DNA of 64,000 bases from Planctomycetota bacterium (lineage in GTDB: Bacteria > Planctomycetota > UBA1135 > GCA-002686595), in assembly GCA_021413885.1 (NCBI GenBank), contig JAIOPM010000013.1, positions 64,001 to 128,000 on the forward strand, read 5' to 3'. The notes under the pieces are model-generated. The model searched no databases. It was not told where the DNA came from and saw only the letters and a list, made by a program, of their open reading frames with translations. This document shows, in pieces, positions 45,978-55,700 of the stretch; the stretch's first letter is position 1, and every line of letters starts with the position of its first letter. A program made the position numbers and the translations under genes.

Positions 45978-46829
45978 ATGAAGCCGCTCCAACACCTGCT
46001 CGCGCTCTGCGTGACGACGCTCGCCCTGACCGGCGCGGCGCGCGCGCAGCGTTTCGATCCGGTGCAGCGCTTCAGTCCGGCCCAGGACGTCGGTCTCGAT
46101 CAACACCTCGGCGACAAGCTGCCGCTCGACCTCGTCTTCCGCGACGAGTCGGGACGCGCGCGCCCGCTGTCCGACTTCTTCACGGCCAAGCCGGTGCTCT
46201 TGTCGTTCGTGTACTTCGAGTGCCCGATGTTGTGCACCGAGGTGCTCAACGAGCAGGTGCGTCTGCTCAAGGCGCTCTCGCTCGAGCCCGGCCGCGACTT
46301 CGAGATCGTCACGGTGTCGATCGATCCGAAGGACACGCCGGAACTCGCGACGAAGAAGAAGCAGAACTACATCAACGAGCTCGGTCGCCCCGAGTTCGCG
46401 CCGGCGTGGCACTTCCTCGTCGGCGATCAGGAGGCGATCCGCGCGCTGACTTCCGCCGCGGGCTTCCGCTACGTCTACGACACCGAGCAGAAGCAGTTCG
46501 CCCACGCCGGCGGCGTGATGATCGTCGCGCCGGGCGGCGTGCTGTCGCGCTACTTCTACGGCATCGAGTACAGCCCGCGCGACATGCGGCTCGGACTCGT
46601 CGAAGCCGGTCAGGGCAAGGTCGGCACGCTCGTCGATCAGCTCCTGATGATGTGCTACCACTACGATCCGGCGACGGGTCGCTATTCGGTCGCTGTGATG
46701 ACGGTGGCGCGCATCCTCGGCGTGCTCACGGTCCTCGCGCTGATCACGTTCATCGTGCGCCACGCGTTGCGCGATTCCAAGAGAGCCGCCGGCTCCGGTC
46801 CCGCCGCCGTGGCCGGCGAAAGCAGGTAG
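45978..46829 (+). CDS. Sco1/SenC-type copper chaperone
   Basis: 283 residues: signal peptide (TTLALTGAARAQ, cleavage ~24), thioredoxin fold and a C-terminal membrane span (MTVARILGVLTVLALITFIV). Copper ligands are Cys82-x3-Cys86 (FECPMLC) and the distal His in FAHAGGVMIV. Sco proteins load or reduce the CuA site of subunit II, and coxB follows 5 nt downstream. The extra C-terminal anchor, giving an N-terminally exported and C-terminally anchored protein, is less common than the N-terminal anchor but known. Confidence 0.92.
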   Translation: MKPLQHLLALCVTTLALTGAARAQRFDPVQRFSPAQDVGLDQHLGDKLPLDLVFRDESGRARPLSDFFTAKPVLLSFVYFECPMLCTEVLNEQVRLLKALSLEPGRDFEIVTVSIDPKDTPELATKKKQNYINELGRPEFAPAWHFLVGDQEAIRALTSAAGFRYVYDTEQKQFAHAGGVMIVAPGGVLSRYFYGIEYSPRDMRLGLVEAGQGKVGTLVDQLLMMCYHYDPATGRYSVAVMTVARILGVLTVLALITFIVRHALRDSKRAAGSGPAAVAGESR

Positions 46830-46833
46830 ACCC

Positions 46834-47787
46834 ATGCAGACGGGCATCCCCCTATTCCCCGAGAACGCGTCGACGTTCGCCACGCCGGTGGACACGCTCT
46901 ACGTGGCCCTGGTGTTGGTCAGCATCGTGTTCATGGTGCTGATCGCGGGGCTCGTGATCGGCTTCGCGATCCGTTATCGCACGCGACCCGGCAGCGAAGG
47001 CGCGAAGCAGATCCACGGTGCGACGTCGCTCGAGCTCCTGTGGACGGCCGTGCCGCTTGGCATCGTGATGGTGATCTTCGTGTGGGGCACGAAGGTGTGG
47101 TTCCAGATCTCGCGCCCGCCCGCGCAGGCCGAGCAGTACTACGTCACCGGCAAGCAGTGGATGTGGAAGATCCAGCACCCGACGGGGCAGCGCGAGATCA
47201 ACATGCTCCACGTCCCGATCAACCAGCCGATCCAGCTGCGGATGATCTCGGAGGACGTGATCCACTCGTTCTACATCCCGGCGTTCCGCGTCAAGCGCGA
47301 CGTGCTGCCGGGCCGCTACTCGACGATGTGGTTCGAGGCGACGAAGGCCGGCACGTACCACCTCTTCTGCGCCGAGTACTGCGGCACCAAGCACTCGCAG
47401 ATGATCGGCTCCGTGATCGTGATGGAGCCCGCGGACTACGAGCGTTGGCTCTCCGGCGCCGTCGCGGGCGAGAGTCCGCGCGATCAAGGCGAGAAGCTCT
47501 TCGCCGCGCTGCGTTGCGACACGTGCCACACCGGTCTCCAAGGCGCGCGCGGTCCGGACTTCAAGGGCTTGTGGGGCCAGAAGGTCCAGCTCTCCGACGG
47601 CTCGAGCGTGACGTTCGACGAGGACTACGTGCGCGAGTCGATCCTGATCCCGACCGCCAAGACGGTCGTCGGATTCCAACAGTTGATGCCGACGTACGCC
47701 GGCCAAGTCGGTGAGGACCAGATCCTGTCGCTGATTGCCTACCTGAAGTCGCTCTCCGATCCCGCCCAAGGAGGTGCCAAGCCGTGA
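46834..47787 (+). CDS. coxB: Cytochrome c oxidase subunit II with fused cytochrome c (caa3 type)
   Basis: 317 residues. Two spans (~20-42 and ~65-85) are followed by the CuA cupredoxin domain with Cys179-x3-Cys183-x3-His187-x2-Met190 ([12 protein letters not shown]) and a [11 protein letters not shown] stretch. A second domain has the haem motif CDTCH (Cys228) and a Met ligand near the end (QLMPTYAG). Fusion to cytochrome c makes it a caa3 oxidase, able to take electrons without free cytochrome c, as in the ACIII-caa3 supercomplex. The stop TGA overlaps the GTG of coxA. Confidence 0.95.
   Translation: MQTGIPLFPENASTFATPVDTLYVALVLVSIVFMVLIAGLVIGFAIRYRTRPGSEGAKQIHGATSLELLWTAVPLGIVMVIFVWGTKVWFQISRPPAQAEQYYVTGKQWMWKIQHPTGQREINMLHVPINQPIQLRMISEDVIHSFYIPAFRVKRDVLPGRYSTMWFEATKAGTYHLFCAEYCGTKHSQMIGSVIVMEPADYERWLSGAVAGESPRDQGEKLFAALRCDTCHTGLQGARGPDFKGLWGQKVQLSDGSSVTFDEDYVRESILIPTAKTVVGFQQLMPTYAGQVGEDQILSLIAYLKSLSDPAQGGAKP
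47768..47776 (+). promoter_or_regulatory. Consensus Shine-Dalgarno for coxA
   Basis: AAGGAGGTG lies 7 nt before the GTG at 47784, inside the end of coxB. It fixes the GTG start. Confidence 0.75.
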
Positions 47788-49469
47788 GCAGCACCGTTGC
47801 CCCGCACGCGGCCGCGCCGCGTCCCGACTTGCCCGCTACCGACGGTCACGCCGTCGAGCCGCGCGAGAACTACCTGAACGTCGACTACGGCTGGAAGTCG
47901 TGGTTGCTGTCGACCGACCACAAGCGCATCGCGGTGATGTACCTGATCACGATCATGTTCATGATCCTGGTCGGGGGCTCGTTCGCGATCCTGCTGCGGC
48001 TCGAGCTCGCGACGCCCGCCGGCGATCTCCTGCAGTCGGAGACCTACAACAAGATCTTCACCATGCACGGCGTGGTGATGGTCTTCTTCTTCCTGATCCC
48101 CGGGATCCCCGCGGTGCTCGGCAACTTCTTGGTGCCGATCATGATCGGCGCGAAGGACCTCGCGTTCCCGAAGATCAACCTGCTGTCGTACTACATCTTC
48201 CTCGCCGGCATCACGCTGACGCTGATCGCGGTCGCGATGGGCGGCGTCGACACCGGCTGGACGTTCTACACGCCGTACTCGAGCACCTACGCGAACTCCC
48301 AGGTCGCACTCGCCGCCATCGCGGTGTTCGTCACCGGCTTCTCGTCGATCCTGACCGGCCTGAACTTCATCGTCACGGTGCACAAGATGCGCGCGCCGGG
48401 CATGACGTGGTTCCGCCTGCCGCTGTTCATCTGGGCGCAGTACGCGACGAGCCTGATCATCATGCTCGGCACGCCGGTGATCGCGATCACCGTCGCGTTG
48501 GTCGGCCTCGAGCGCCTCTTCCACATCGGCATCTTCGATCCGACGTACGGCGGCGACCCGGTGCTGTTCCAGCACATGTTCTGGTTCTACAGCCACCCCG
48601 CCGTCTACATCATGATCCTGCCCGCGATGGGCGTGATGAGCGAGCTGGTGACCGCCTTCTCGAAGAAGCGCGTGTTCGGCTACCACATCATGGCGTTCTC
48701 GACGCTCGCGATCGCGGTGATCGGCTTCTTCGTGTGGGGCCACCACTTGTTCGTGTCGGGCCAATCCACCTACGCGGGCGTGATGTTCTCGGTGATCACG
48801 ATGCTGGTCGCCGTGCCGTCGGCGATCAAGGTCTTCAACTGGGTGTCGACCATGTACCGCGGCGACGTCTGGCTGACGACGCCGATGTGCTTCGCGATCG
48901 CGTTCCTCGGGCTCTTCACCGTCGGCGGCCTGACCGGGATCTTCCTCGGCGCGATGGGCTTCGACATCCACGTCCACGACACGTACTTCGTCGTCGCGCA
49001 CTTCCACTACGTGATGGTCGGCGGGATGGTGACCGCGTTCTTCGGCGGCATCCACTTCTGGTGGCCGAAGATGTTCGGCCGCATGTACCCCGAGAACATG
49101 GGGCGCATCTCCGCGGCGATCATCTTCATCGGCTTCAACCTGACGTTCTTCCCGCAGTTCATCCTCGGGTACATGGGGATGCCGCGCCGCTACCACTTCT
49201 ATCCGGAGGAGTGGCAGGTGTTGAACGTGCTCTCGACCGCGGGCGCCACGCTGCTCGGCACCGGCTACCTGCTGCCGATGATCTACCTGCCCTGGTCGCT
49301 GAAGTTCGGCAAGGTCGCGAGCAAGAACCCGTGGGGCGCGAAGGGCCTCGAGTGGCAGATCGATTCGCCGCCGACCACGTTCAACTTCGACAAGGTGCCG
49401 ATCGTGACCGAGGAAGCCTACGCGTACCCCGAAGGTTCGCGTCATCAACGGGAGGCTGAAGTTGTCTAG
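47784..49469 (+). CDS. coxA: Cytochrome c oxidase subunit I, A2-type haem-copper oxidase
   Basis: 561 residues, twelve spans. Haem and copper ligands are present: [11 protein letters not shown], the CuB/Tyr motif [13 protein letters not shown] (His271 and Tyr275) and [17 protein letters not shown]. At helix VI the A1 Glu is missing and Tyr269-Ser270 precede the His; this Tyr-Ser pair is the A2 subtype mark. It reduces oxygen to water and pumps protons. GTG start with a consensus Shine-Dalgarno. The last eight bases overlap coxC, which starts with TTG. Confidence 0.96.
   Translation: MSSTVAPHAAAPRPDLPATDGHAVEPRENYLNVDYGWKSWLLSTDHKRIAVMYLITIMFMILVGGSFAILLRLELATPAGDLLQSETYNKIFTMHGVVMVFFFLIPGIPAVLGNFLVPIMIGAKDLAFPKINLLSYYIFLAGITLTLIAVAMGGVDTGWTFYTPYSSTYANSQVALAAIAVFVTGFSSILTGLNFIVTVHKMRAPGMTWFRLPLFIWAQYATSLIIMLGTPVIAITVALVGLERLFHIGIFDPTYGGDPVLFQHMFWFYSHPAVYIMILPAMGVMSELVTAFSKKRVFGYHIMAFSTLAIAVIGFFVWGHHLFVSGQSTYAGVMFSVITMLVAVPSAIKVFNWVSTMYRGDVWLTTPMCFAIAFLGLFTVGGLTGIFLGAMGFDIHVHDTYFVVAHFHYVMVGGMVTAFFGGIHFWWPKMFGRMYPENMGRISAAIIFIGFNLTFFPQFILGYMGMPRRYHFYPEEWQVLNVLSTAGATLLGTGYLLPMIYLPWSLKFGKVASKNPWGAKGLEWQIDSPPTTFNFDKVPIVTEEAYAYPEGSRHQREAEVV
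49451..49455 (+). promoter_or_regulatory. Shine-Dalgarno supporting the TTG start of coxC
   Basis: GGAGG sits 6 nt before the TTG at 49462, within the end of coxA. The next in-frame ATG is too far in, so TTG is the likely start. Confidence 0.65.
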
Positions 49470-50130
49470 CGTCGACGCAACGGGCCTCGCCCATCACTTC
49501 GAGGATCTCGAGCAGCAGCACGAGTCCGCGACGCTCGGGATGTGGGCGTTCCTGATCACCGAGATCATGTTCTTCGGCGGCCTCTTCGGCGCCTACGTCG
49601 TGTACCGCACGATGTATCCGGAGGCGTGGGAGAACGGCAGCAAGGAGCTCGACGTCTTCCTCGGAGCGCTCAACACGACGGTGCTGATCGGCTCGAGCTT
49701 GACGATGGCGCTCGCCGTGCGCTCCGCGCAGCACGGGAAGAACCGCCAAGTCATCGGCTTCACGTTCCTCACGATGGTGTTGGGCTTCGTGTTCCTCGGC
49801 GTGAAGATCGTCGAGTACCACGCCAAGTGGGAACACCATCTGATTCCCGGCCCGCACTTCATGTTCGAAGGCCACCTCGGCGGCCACGAGGAGCTCTTCT
49901 TCGCGCTCTACTTCGTGATGACGGGCACGCACGCCTTCCACATGATCATCGGCGCGGGCTTGATGATCTGGGTGATCCTCAAGGCGGCGCGCAACGAGTA
50001 CACGCCCCAACACCATTCGCACGTCGAGATGATCGGCCTCTACTGGCACTTCGTCGACATCGTCTGGATCTTCCTCTTCCCGTTGCTCTACCTGCTCGGC
50101 CGTCACGGGCACGCGAGCATCGGACACTGA
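49462..50130 (+). CDS. coxC: Cytochrome c oxidase subunit III
   Basis: 222 residues, five membrane spans. TTG start. Typical elements are [21 protein letters not shown], the internal [14 protein letters not shown] and the ending [20 protein letters not shown]. An extra His/Glu-rich loop ([15 protein letters not shown]) lies before the third conserved motif. It stabilises subunit I and the oxygen path. It overlaps coxA by 8 nt and precedes coxD by 3 nt. Confidence 0.95.
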   Translation: MSSVDATGLAHHFEDLEQQHESATLGMWAFLITEIMFFGGLFGAYVVYRTMYPEAWENGSKELDVFLGALNTTVLIGSSLTMALAVRSAQHGKNRQVIGFTFLTMVLGFVFLGVKIVEYHAKWEHHLIPGPHFMFEGHLGGHEELFFALYFVMTGTHAFHMIIGAGLMIWVILKAARNEYTPQHHSHVEMIGLYWHFVDIVWIFLFPLLYLLGRHGHASIGH

Positions 50131-50133
50131 GCC

Positions 50134-50439
50134 ATGAGCGGCAATCAACCCCACATCGCTCCGATCAAGCTGTACCTCGGCGTCTTCGCGACGCTGATCG
50201 CGGGCACCTGGCTGACGTACTGGGTCGCGCTCCAAGACTTCGGCTGGCTCAACACGCCGCTCGCGCTGCTGATCGCGGTCGTCAAGGCCACGGTGGTCGT
50301 GCTCTACTTCATGCACGTCCGTTGGCAGTCGAAGATGACGATGGTCTTCGCCGCCGCGGGCTTCGTGTGGTTGTTGATCCTGTTCGCGTTCACGCTGCAG
50401 GACTACTTCACGCGCTCCTGGCTGCCGATCTACGGTTAG
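50134..50439 (+). CDS. coxD: Cytochrome c oxidase subunit IV (prokaryotic type)
   Basis: 101 residues with three spans (LYLGVFATLIAGTWLTYWVA, LLIAVVKATVVVLYFMHV, FAAAGFVWLLILFAFTL). The KATVVVLYFMH stretch is the mark of the COX4_pro/CyoD family. It assists oxidase assembly. It is the last gene of the operon; a GC-rich 60-nt gap follows before the RlmD-like gene. Confidence 0.9.
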   Translation: MSGNQPHIAPIKLYLGVFATLIAGTWLTYWVALQDFGWLNTPLALLIAVVKATVVVLYFMHVRWQSKMTMVFAAAGFVWLLILFAFTLQDYFTRSWLPIYG

Positions 50440-50499
50440 GTTCGGCGCGAGCCCGCGCCCGGCGCGCTCGCTCGCCGCCGATCGCCGTACCACGTTCCG

Positions 50500-51906
50500 A
50501 TGAACCAGCAGCGCAAACCGCGCTACGGCGACCGCCGTATCGCGCAGGTCGACGGCTGGAACGGACGCGGTCGTCCGCGCGGCAAGAGCGGCGAGTTCAC
50601 CGTCGAGCTCACCCGCGGCGTGCCCGGCGACGAGGTCGAGATCGAAGTCCTCGGCCGCCGCCGCGACGAGCTGCGCGCGAGGCCGCTCGCGTGGCTCGGC
50701 GTTTCGCCGTCGCGCGTCGCGCCGCGTTGCGCGCACTTCGCGGCGTGCGGCGGCTGCAGTTTCCAGGACTGCGACTACGCGACGCAGCTCGTCCACAAAG
50801 CGCGCGGCCTCGAACGCGCGTTGCGTCTCGCCGGTCTCGACACGACGGCGGTCGAGCTCCATCCCGTCGCCCCCGCGCCGGCCGCGTTCGGCTACCGCTC
50901 GAAGATGGACTTCACGTTCGCGGACCGCCGTTGGATCGCGAAGGACGAGCCGGCGGACGCGCCCGCCGCATTCGCGCTCGGCCTGCACCCGCGCGACTTC
51001 CACGGCAAGGTGATCGACGTCGGTTGGTGCGAGATCCAGTTCTCGCGCGGCAACGGGATCGTCGCCGCGGTGCGCGAGCTCTCGCTCGCTCACGGTTTCG
51101 AACCGTGGAGCAACGTCGCGCACACCGGTTTCGCGCGCCACCTCGTGTTGCGCGAGAGCCGCGCGACGGGAGAGATCCTGGTCAACCTCGTGACGTCGAC
51201 CGAAGCGCGCGAACGCATGGAGCCGTTCGTGCGCGAGCTCGTCGCCCGCGTCCCCGCGATCACGACGTTCGTCCAGAACCTGCACTCGAAACCCGCGCAA
51301 GCCGCGCTCTCGGAACGCGAGATCGTGCACCACGGTCCCGGCTTCGTGCGCGAGCGCCTCGGCCGCATCGAGTTCCGTCTCTCCGCGAACTCGTTCTTCC
51401 AGACCAACGTCGCGCAGGCCGAAGCGTTGCTCGCGACGGTCGTCGAGGAGCTCGCGCCGACGCCCGACGATCGCCTGCACGACCTCTATTGCGGCACCGG
51501 CGCGTTCGCTCTCAACCTCGCGCACCGCGTGCGTGCGGTGGTCGGCTTCGAGCTCGTCGCGAGCGCCGTCGACGACGCGCGCGCGACCGCGGTCGCCAAC
51601 GGCGTCGCGAACGCGCGCTTCGTCGCCGGCGATCTCGCGCTCGCGCCGATGGGGGACGCGGCCGAGCCTCCGACCGCCGCGATCGCCGACCCGCCGCGCG
51701 CGGGGCTCCATCCGAAAACGCTCGCCGCACTGATCGCGTCCGGCCCGCGACGCATCGTGTACATCGCATGCCACGCGCCGTCGGGCGCGCGCGACGCCGC
51801 GGCGTTGGTCGCGGCCGGTTGGCGACTCGCGCGCGTGAGACCGCTCGATTTCTTTCCGCACACGCCGCACCTCGAGACCGTCTTCACTTTCGAGCGTCCG
51901 ACATGA
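50500..51906 (+). CDS. RlmD-like 23S rRNA (uracil-5-)-methyltransferase, TrmA/RlmCD family
   Basis: 468 residues. An N-terminal TRAM-like domain (GEFTVELTRGVPGDEVEIE) is followed by the 4Fe-4S motif CAHFAACGGCSFQDC (from Cys77), a central RNA-binding region and the SAM domain. SAM motifs: LHDLYCGTGAFALNLA, VGFELVASAV, IADPPRAGLHP, then the nucleophile Cys in YIACHAPSGARD. In most family members this reads S-C-N-P-x-T; the His after Cys and altered PAT are variants. FFPHTPHLETVFTFER is the standard end. Whether it methylates U747 or U1939 cannot be told from the sequence. Confidence 0.88.
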   Translation: MNQQRKPRYGDRRIAQVDGWNGRGRPRGKSGEFTVELTRGVPGDEVEIEVLGRRRDELRARPLAWLGVSPSRVAPRCAHFAACGGCSFQDCDYATQLVHKARGLERALRLAGLDTTAVELHPVAPAPAAFGYRSKMDFTFADRRWIAKDEPADAPAAFALGLHPRDFHGKVIDVGWCEIQFSRGNGIVAAVRELSLAHGFEPWSNVAHTGFARHLVLRESRATGEILVNLVTSTEARERMEPFVRELVARVPAITTFVQNLHSKPAQAALSEREIVHHGPGFVRERLGRIEFRLSANSFFQTNVAQAEALLATVVEELAPTPDDRLHDLYCGTGAFALNLAHRVRAVVGFELVASAVDDARATAVANGVANARFVAGDLALAPMGDAAEPPTAAIADPPRAGLHPKTLAALIASGPRRIVYIACHAPSGARDAAALVAAGWRLARVRPLDFFPHTPHLETVFTFERPT

Positions 51907-52109
51907 CCCCTTCACCGACCGACCGCCCGGGCGAACTCCCGCCCGCGAGCCGCGCCGGCCTATGCGCGACGTGCCGTCACGTGCAGCGCATCGAGAGCGC
52001 CAAGGGCTCGGTGTTCTTGCTGTGCACGCTCTCGAAGACCGACCCTCGCTTCCCGAAGTATCCGCCTCAGCCGGTCCGCGCGTGCAGCGGTTTCAGCGCG
52101 GGATCGTGA
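51903..52109 (+). CDS. Small four-cysteine protein, unknown function
   Basis: 68 residues; starts in the stop of the preceding gene (ATGA). Cysteines at 21, 24, 41 and 61 (CATCRH, FLLCTLS, PVRACSGF) are spaced as in a small zinc or Fe-S fold. The pattern CxxCxH-x-GSxFxLC-x6-DPRFPKYPPQPVxxCxGF is a conserved short protein in many bacteria. Likely co-translated with the methyltransferase. Confidence 0.75.
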   Translation: MTPSPTDRPGELPPASRAGLCATCRHVQRIESAKGSVFLLCTLSKTDPRFPKYPPQPVRACSGFSAGS

Positions 52110-52146
52110 CGTCGTCCCGAGCACTTCCGACCTCGCGCCCGATTGC

Positions 52147-52152
52147 TACATT
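52147..52152 (+). promoter_or_regulatory. TACATT, candidate -10, leaderless spacing
   Basis: TACATT ends 6 nt before the ATG at 52159; TTCCGA lies 16 nt upstream (52125-52130) and may be a -35. Confidence 0.35.
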
Positions 52153-52158
52153 CAGGCC

Positions 52159-52728
52159 ATGTCGATGGAGCTCCACTGCGAGCAAGGCACCGTCCTCGCC
52201 GCGACGCCGGAGATGCGCGATCCGAACTTCATGCACTCGGTGGTGCTGATCTGTCAGCACACCGCCGAAGGCGCGTACGGTCTCATCCTCAACCGTCCGT
52301 CCGACCACACGACGCGCACGTTGCTCTCCGAGCACCCGACCCTCGGCCGCTACGACCATCCGATCTACGTCGGCGGTCCGGTCCAACAGAACTCGATGCA
52401 GATCCTGCACCGCGCGCCCGACCACATCAGCGGCGGCGTCGAGATCGTGCCCGGCTTGTGGATCGGCGGCGAGCTCGACCTGGTCGCGCGTTTCGTCGCG
52501 GAGCAGGAGCTCTCCGAGGACCGCCTGCGCCTCTTGGTGGGTTACGCCGGTTGGTCGGCGGGCCAGCTCGACCTCGAGCTCTCCGGCGGCGCGTGGGTTC
52601 CGGCGCCCGGCGTGCCCGAGCACGTCTTCCGTCCGGACCCCGAAAATCTCTGGCGTGACGTCCTCCGCACGATCCGCGGAGAGCTAGAAGGGCTCGAGAA
52701 CGAGCCGCCGGATCCGGAGTGGAACTGA
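52159..52728 (+). CDS. YqgE/AlgH family protein (UPF0301)
   Basis: 189 residues. Conserved family stretches are LAATPEMRDPNFMHSVVLIC, GAYGLILNRPS, IYVGGPVQQNSMQILH and LLVGYAGWSAGQLDLEL with ELSGGAWVPAP. The family is widespread and of uncertain function; AlgH in Pseudomonas affects alginate regulation. Only ~40 nt separate it from the AsmA-like gene, so they may be co-transcribed. Confidence 0.9.
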   Translation: MSMELHCEQGTVLAATPEMRDPNFMHSVVLICQHTAEGAYGLILNRPSDHTTRTLLSEHPTLGRYDHPIYVGGPVQQNSMQILHRAPDHISGGVEIVPGLWIGGELDLVARFVAEQELSEDRLRLLVGYAGWSAGQLDLELSGGAWVPAPGVPEHVFRPDPENLWRDVLRTIRGELEGLENEPPDPEWN

Positions 52729-52770
52729 TTTGCTCTGCGGGCTCGAGCTGCCGCCCCCGCATCTAGAGAA

Positions 52771-55700
52771 ATGCCGATGGAACCCGTGATCGAAGGAGCC
52801 CCGCGCAGCGGAGCGAAACGCGTCGTCAAGTGGGTCGCCGTCGGGTTCCTCGCGCTAGTCGTGCTGCTCGCTGTCGTCGTTTTCGTCTTTCCGTCGGCGC
52901 TCGCGAACGCGGGGAAGGGTTTCGCCGAGCGAGCGTTCGCCGAGCGCTTCCAAGGCCGCGTCGCCCTCGGCGAACTCGAACTCTCGTGGACCGGGCCGCA
53001 GACGGTGCGTTCGCTCGAGATCTTCGATCCGAGCGGCGCGAAGATCGTCTCGGCGAGCGTGACCGCGCCGTCGATCCGCCAATTGTTGAACGGCAAGCAG
53101 CTCGGCCGCGCGCGAGTCGAGTTCGAAGCCGACCTCTCGGCCGACGATGCGGGGGTCACCAACCTCGAGCGCGCGCTCGCGCCGCGCGAGGCGAAGACGC
53201 CTGGGACTTCGAAGCCCGACGAGCCGAGCGACTGGCGCGCGCAAGTTCGCGATCTCGAACTCCAACTCGACGTCGTCGGTCGCCGCGTCGCGTGGTCCGA
53301 CGCGCGCACGCGCGCCGCGGGTCGGCCGATCGTGTTGTCGAACTTGGTCGTCGGCGCGAAGCTCGAGCACGGCGAACGCGCGACCGTTTCGCTCGCCGCC
53401 GATCTGCAGGACGATCATCCGCGCAAGCTCGCGCTCGACGCCAAGGTCTCGCATCCGTTCGCGGCGCCGGGCGCGGCCGAGCCGCCGCGGCTCGAACTCT
53501 CGGCGGACTTGGAGGAGCTCCCGACCGGCCTGATCGACGGTCTCGCCGGACTCGGCGGCAAGTTGACGCGCGTGCTCGGGCCCGCGGTGACGGTGGTCGC
53601 GTCGGGTTCGGGCGACGCGAAGACCGGCTCGCTCGCGTTCACGCTCGAAGGCGAACGCGCGAAGGCGAGCGGCGAACTCGCGCTCGAAGACGGCGTTTTG
53701 CGCGGCGTGAAGCCGCGCGCGTTCGAAGCGCGGGTCGCAGTCGACGAGCCGCTCTTGCGCGACTTCGTCACGCCGATGTTGCCGCCGGGTCTCGCGCTCG
53801 AACGTGTCGGTGACTCCGCGGTCGTCGTCGCGGTCGACGACTTCACGCTCGAACTCGCGGACGTCCTCGACGCCGCCGCGCGCGGCTCCGACGTCGTCGG
53901 CGCCGGCGTCGCGTCGACCAAAGCGAAGCTGCGCGTCGAGCTCGGCGGTTGGCGCGTGCGACGCGGCGCTCCCGCGGCGCCGCTCGAACTCGCGACGAAC
54001 GACGTCGTGCTCGCCGCGAACCTCGGACGAGAAGGCAGTCGTTCGCCGGCGACGGTCGATCTCGAACTCGCGTTCGCGGGCTCGGCCGATCGCGCGCGCG
54101 TTCACGTCGAACTCGCCGACGCGCTCCAGGCGCTCGCAGTCGCGACCGGCGGAGCCCTGGACGGCGCGTCGTGGCGCCTCGAGCTCCCGAGCGTTCCGCG
54201 CGAGCTGCTCGCGTCCGCGGGCGCGCCGGCGACCGACGGACTGGTCGTGAAGGGCCAAGGCCGCATCGCGCTGACCGCGCGCGCGATGCCGGGGCCGTTC
54301 GCCGCGGCCGATCTCGCGCGCCTCGTCGCCGATGCGGAGCTCTCGATCGACGCGAAGTCGGTGACGGTGACGCCGGAACTCGCGCTCGGCGCGACGCACG
54401 CGACGGTGAAGCTCGGCCAAGGCCCGGACTTCGACGTCGACGTCGCCGCGACGATGGTGCTCGACGGCGGAGCGCAGTCGACCGTGTCGTTGGTCGCCGC
54501 CGTGCCCGGCGGAATCGCGGGCCTGCTCGACGGCTCGCTTCCGCCGAGCAATGTGAAGTTGGTCGCGAAGGATCTGCCGGTCGCCCTCGCGGATCGTTTC
54601 AGCGGCGATGCGTACGCGTTGGCGAAGCGTCTCGGCGCTTCGGCGAACGTCGAGCTCGACGCGCAAGGCGACCTCGATCGCGCGACGGCGGACGTGACGT
54701 TCACGAGCGCGCACGCCGAACTCACCGCCGATCTCGCGATCGCTGATCGCAAGCTGACGCTCGGCCAATCCGGCCTCCACGGCGAGCTCGATGTCGACTC
54801 CGCGACCGTTGCCGAGTTGGCGGGACCCTCCCTGCCCGTCGGTGCGTCGCTTGCGCCGAGTGGGGGAGCGCAGCGCGCGAAGATCGACGTCACGCGCCTC
54901 GCTGTCGGTCTCGACGCGTGGATGCCCAAGACGCCGGGACAACCGCTCGACCTCGCGACAGCGCTCGCGGCAACTGACGCCGCGGTTCAAGTCGCGCTCG
55001 GTGATTGGCGTTGGAGCGATGCGTCGCTCGTCGCCGCGAAGCAGAGCGTCGATGTGCGGCAGCTAGCTGTCGCCATCGACATCGCCGGTCGCCCCGGCGG
55101 CGCGCCCGCGAAACTCGCGTTCTCCGCATTGCTCGGCGATGCATCCGACACGCCGCTCGCGGCGAAGGGCGAGGTCGCGAACGTCGTCGAACTCTTGGAG
55201 CTTCGTGACAAGCGTCGGCTGGCGCCGGTTTCGTTCGTACTCACGGTTCCCAAAGTCTCGATCGCGTTGGTCGAGGCGTACACGGGTTCGCTCGAAGGGC
55301 GTTTCGGCGATCGACTCGGCCTGACGCTCGATGCGCGCGCCGAGTGGCCGAGCGGCGCGCCGGTGAAGACGCGACTGGACGTTGAGCTTTCGGCCGCGGA
55401 GACGACGCACGCCGTGATCGACGCGTCGCTCGCCGATCCGTTCGCCGCCCTCGACAAGGGCGCGCTCCCGGAAGCGACGGTCGTCGTCGACGTCGATCGT
55501 CCCGCGCTCGCGTTGTCGTTCGTTCCGCCCGAGTACCGCGAACTCGCGAGCGAAGCGCTCGGCGCGCGGTTCGGCCTGAAGGCCGCGAACCGCGCGAGCA
55601 GTGGCGCGACGCAGTCGTTCTCCGTCGCGCTCGACGCGCCCGGCGCGAAGCTCGATCTCGCCGGCGTTCTCGACGGTCGCACGTTCCGCGCGACCGGCAA

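Noticed and set aside
52764-52769. TAGAGA immediately before the AsmA-like start as a -10 element
   Set aside because: It would place the RNA start inside the first codons unless ATG 52777 is used; the evidence is too thin to list as a site.
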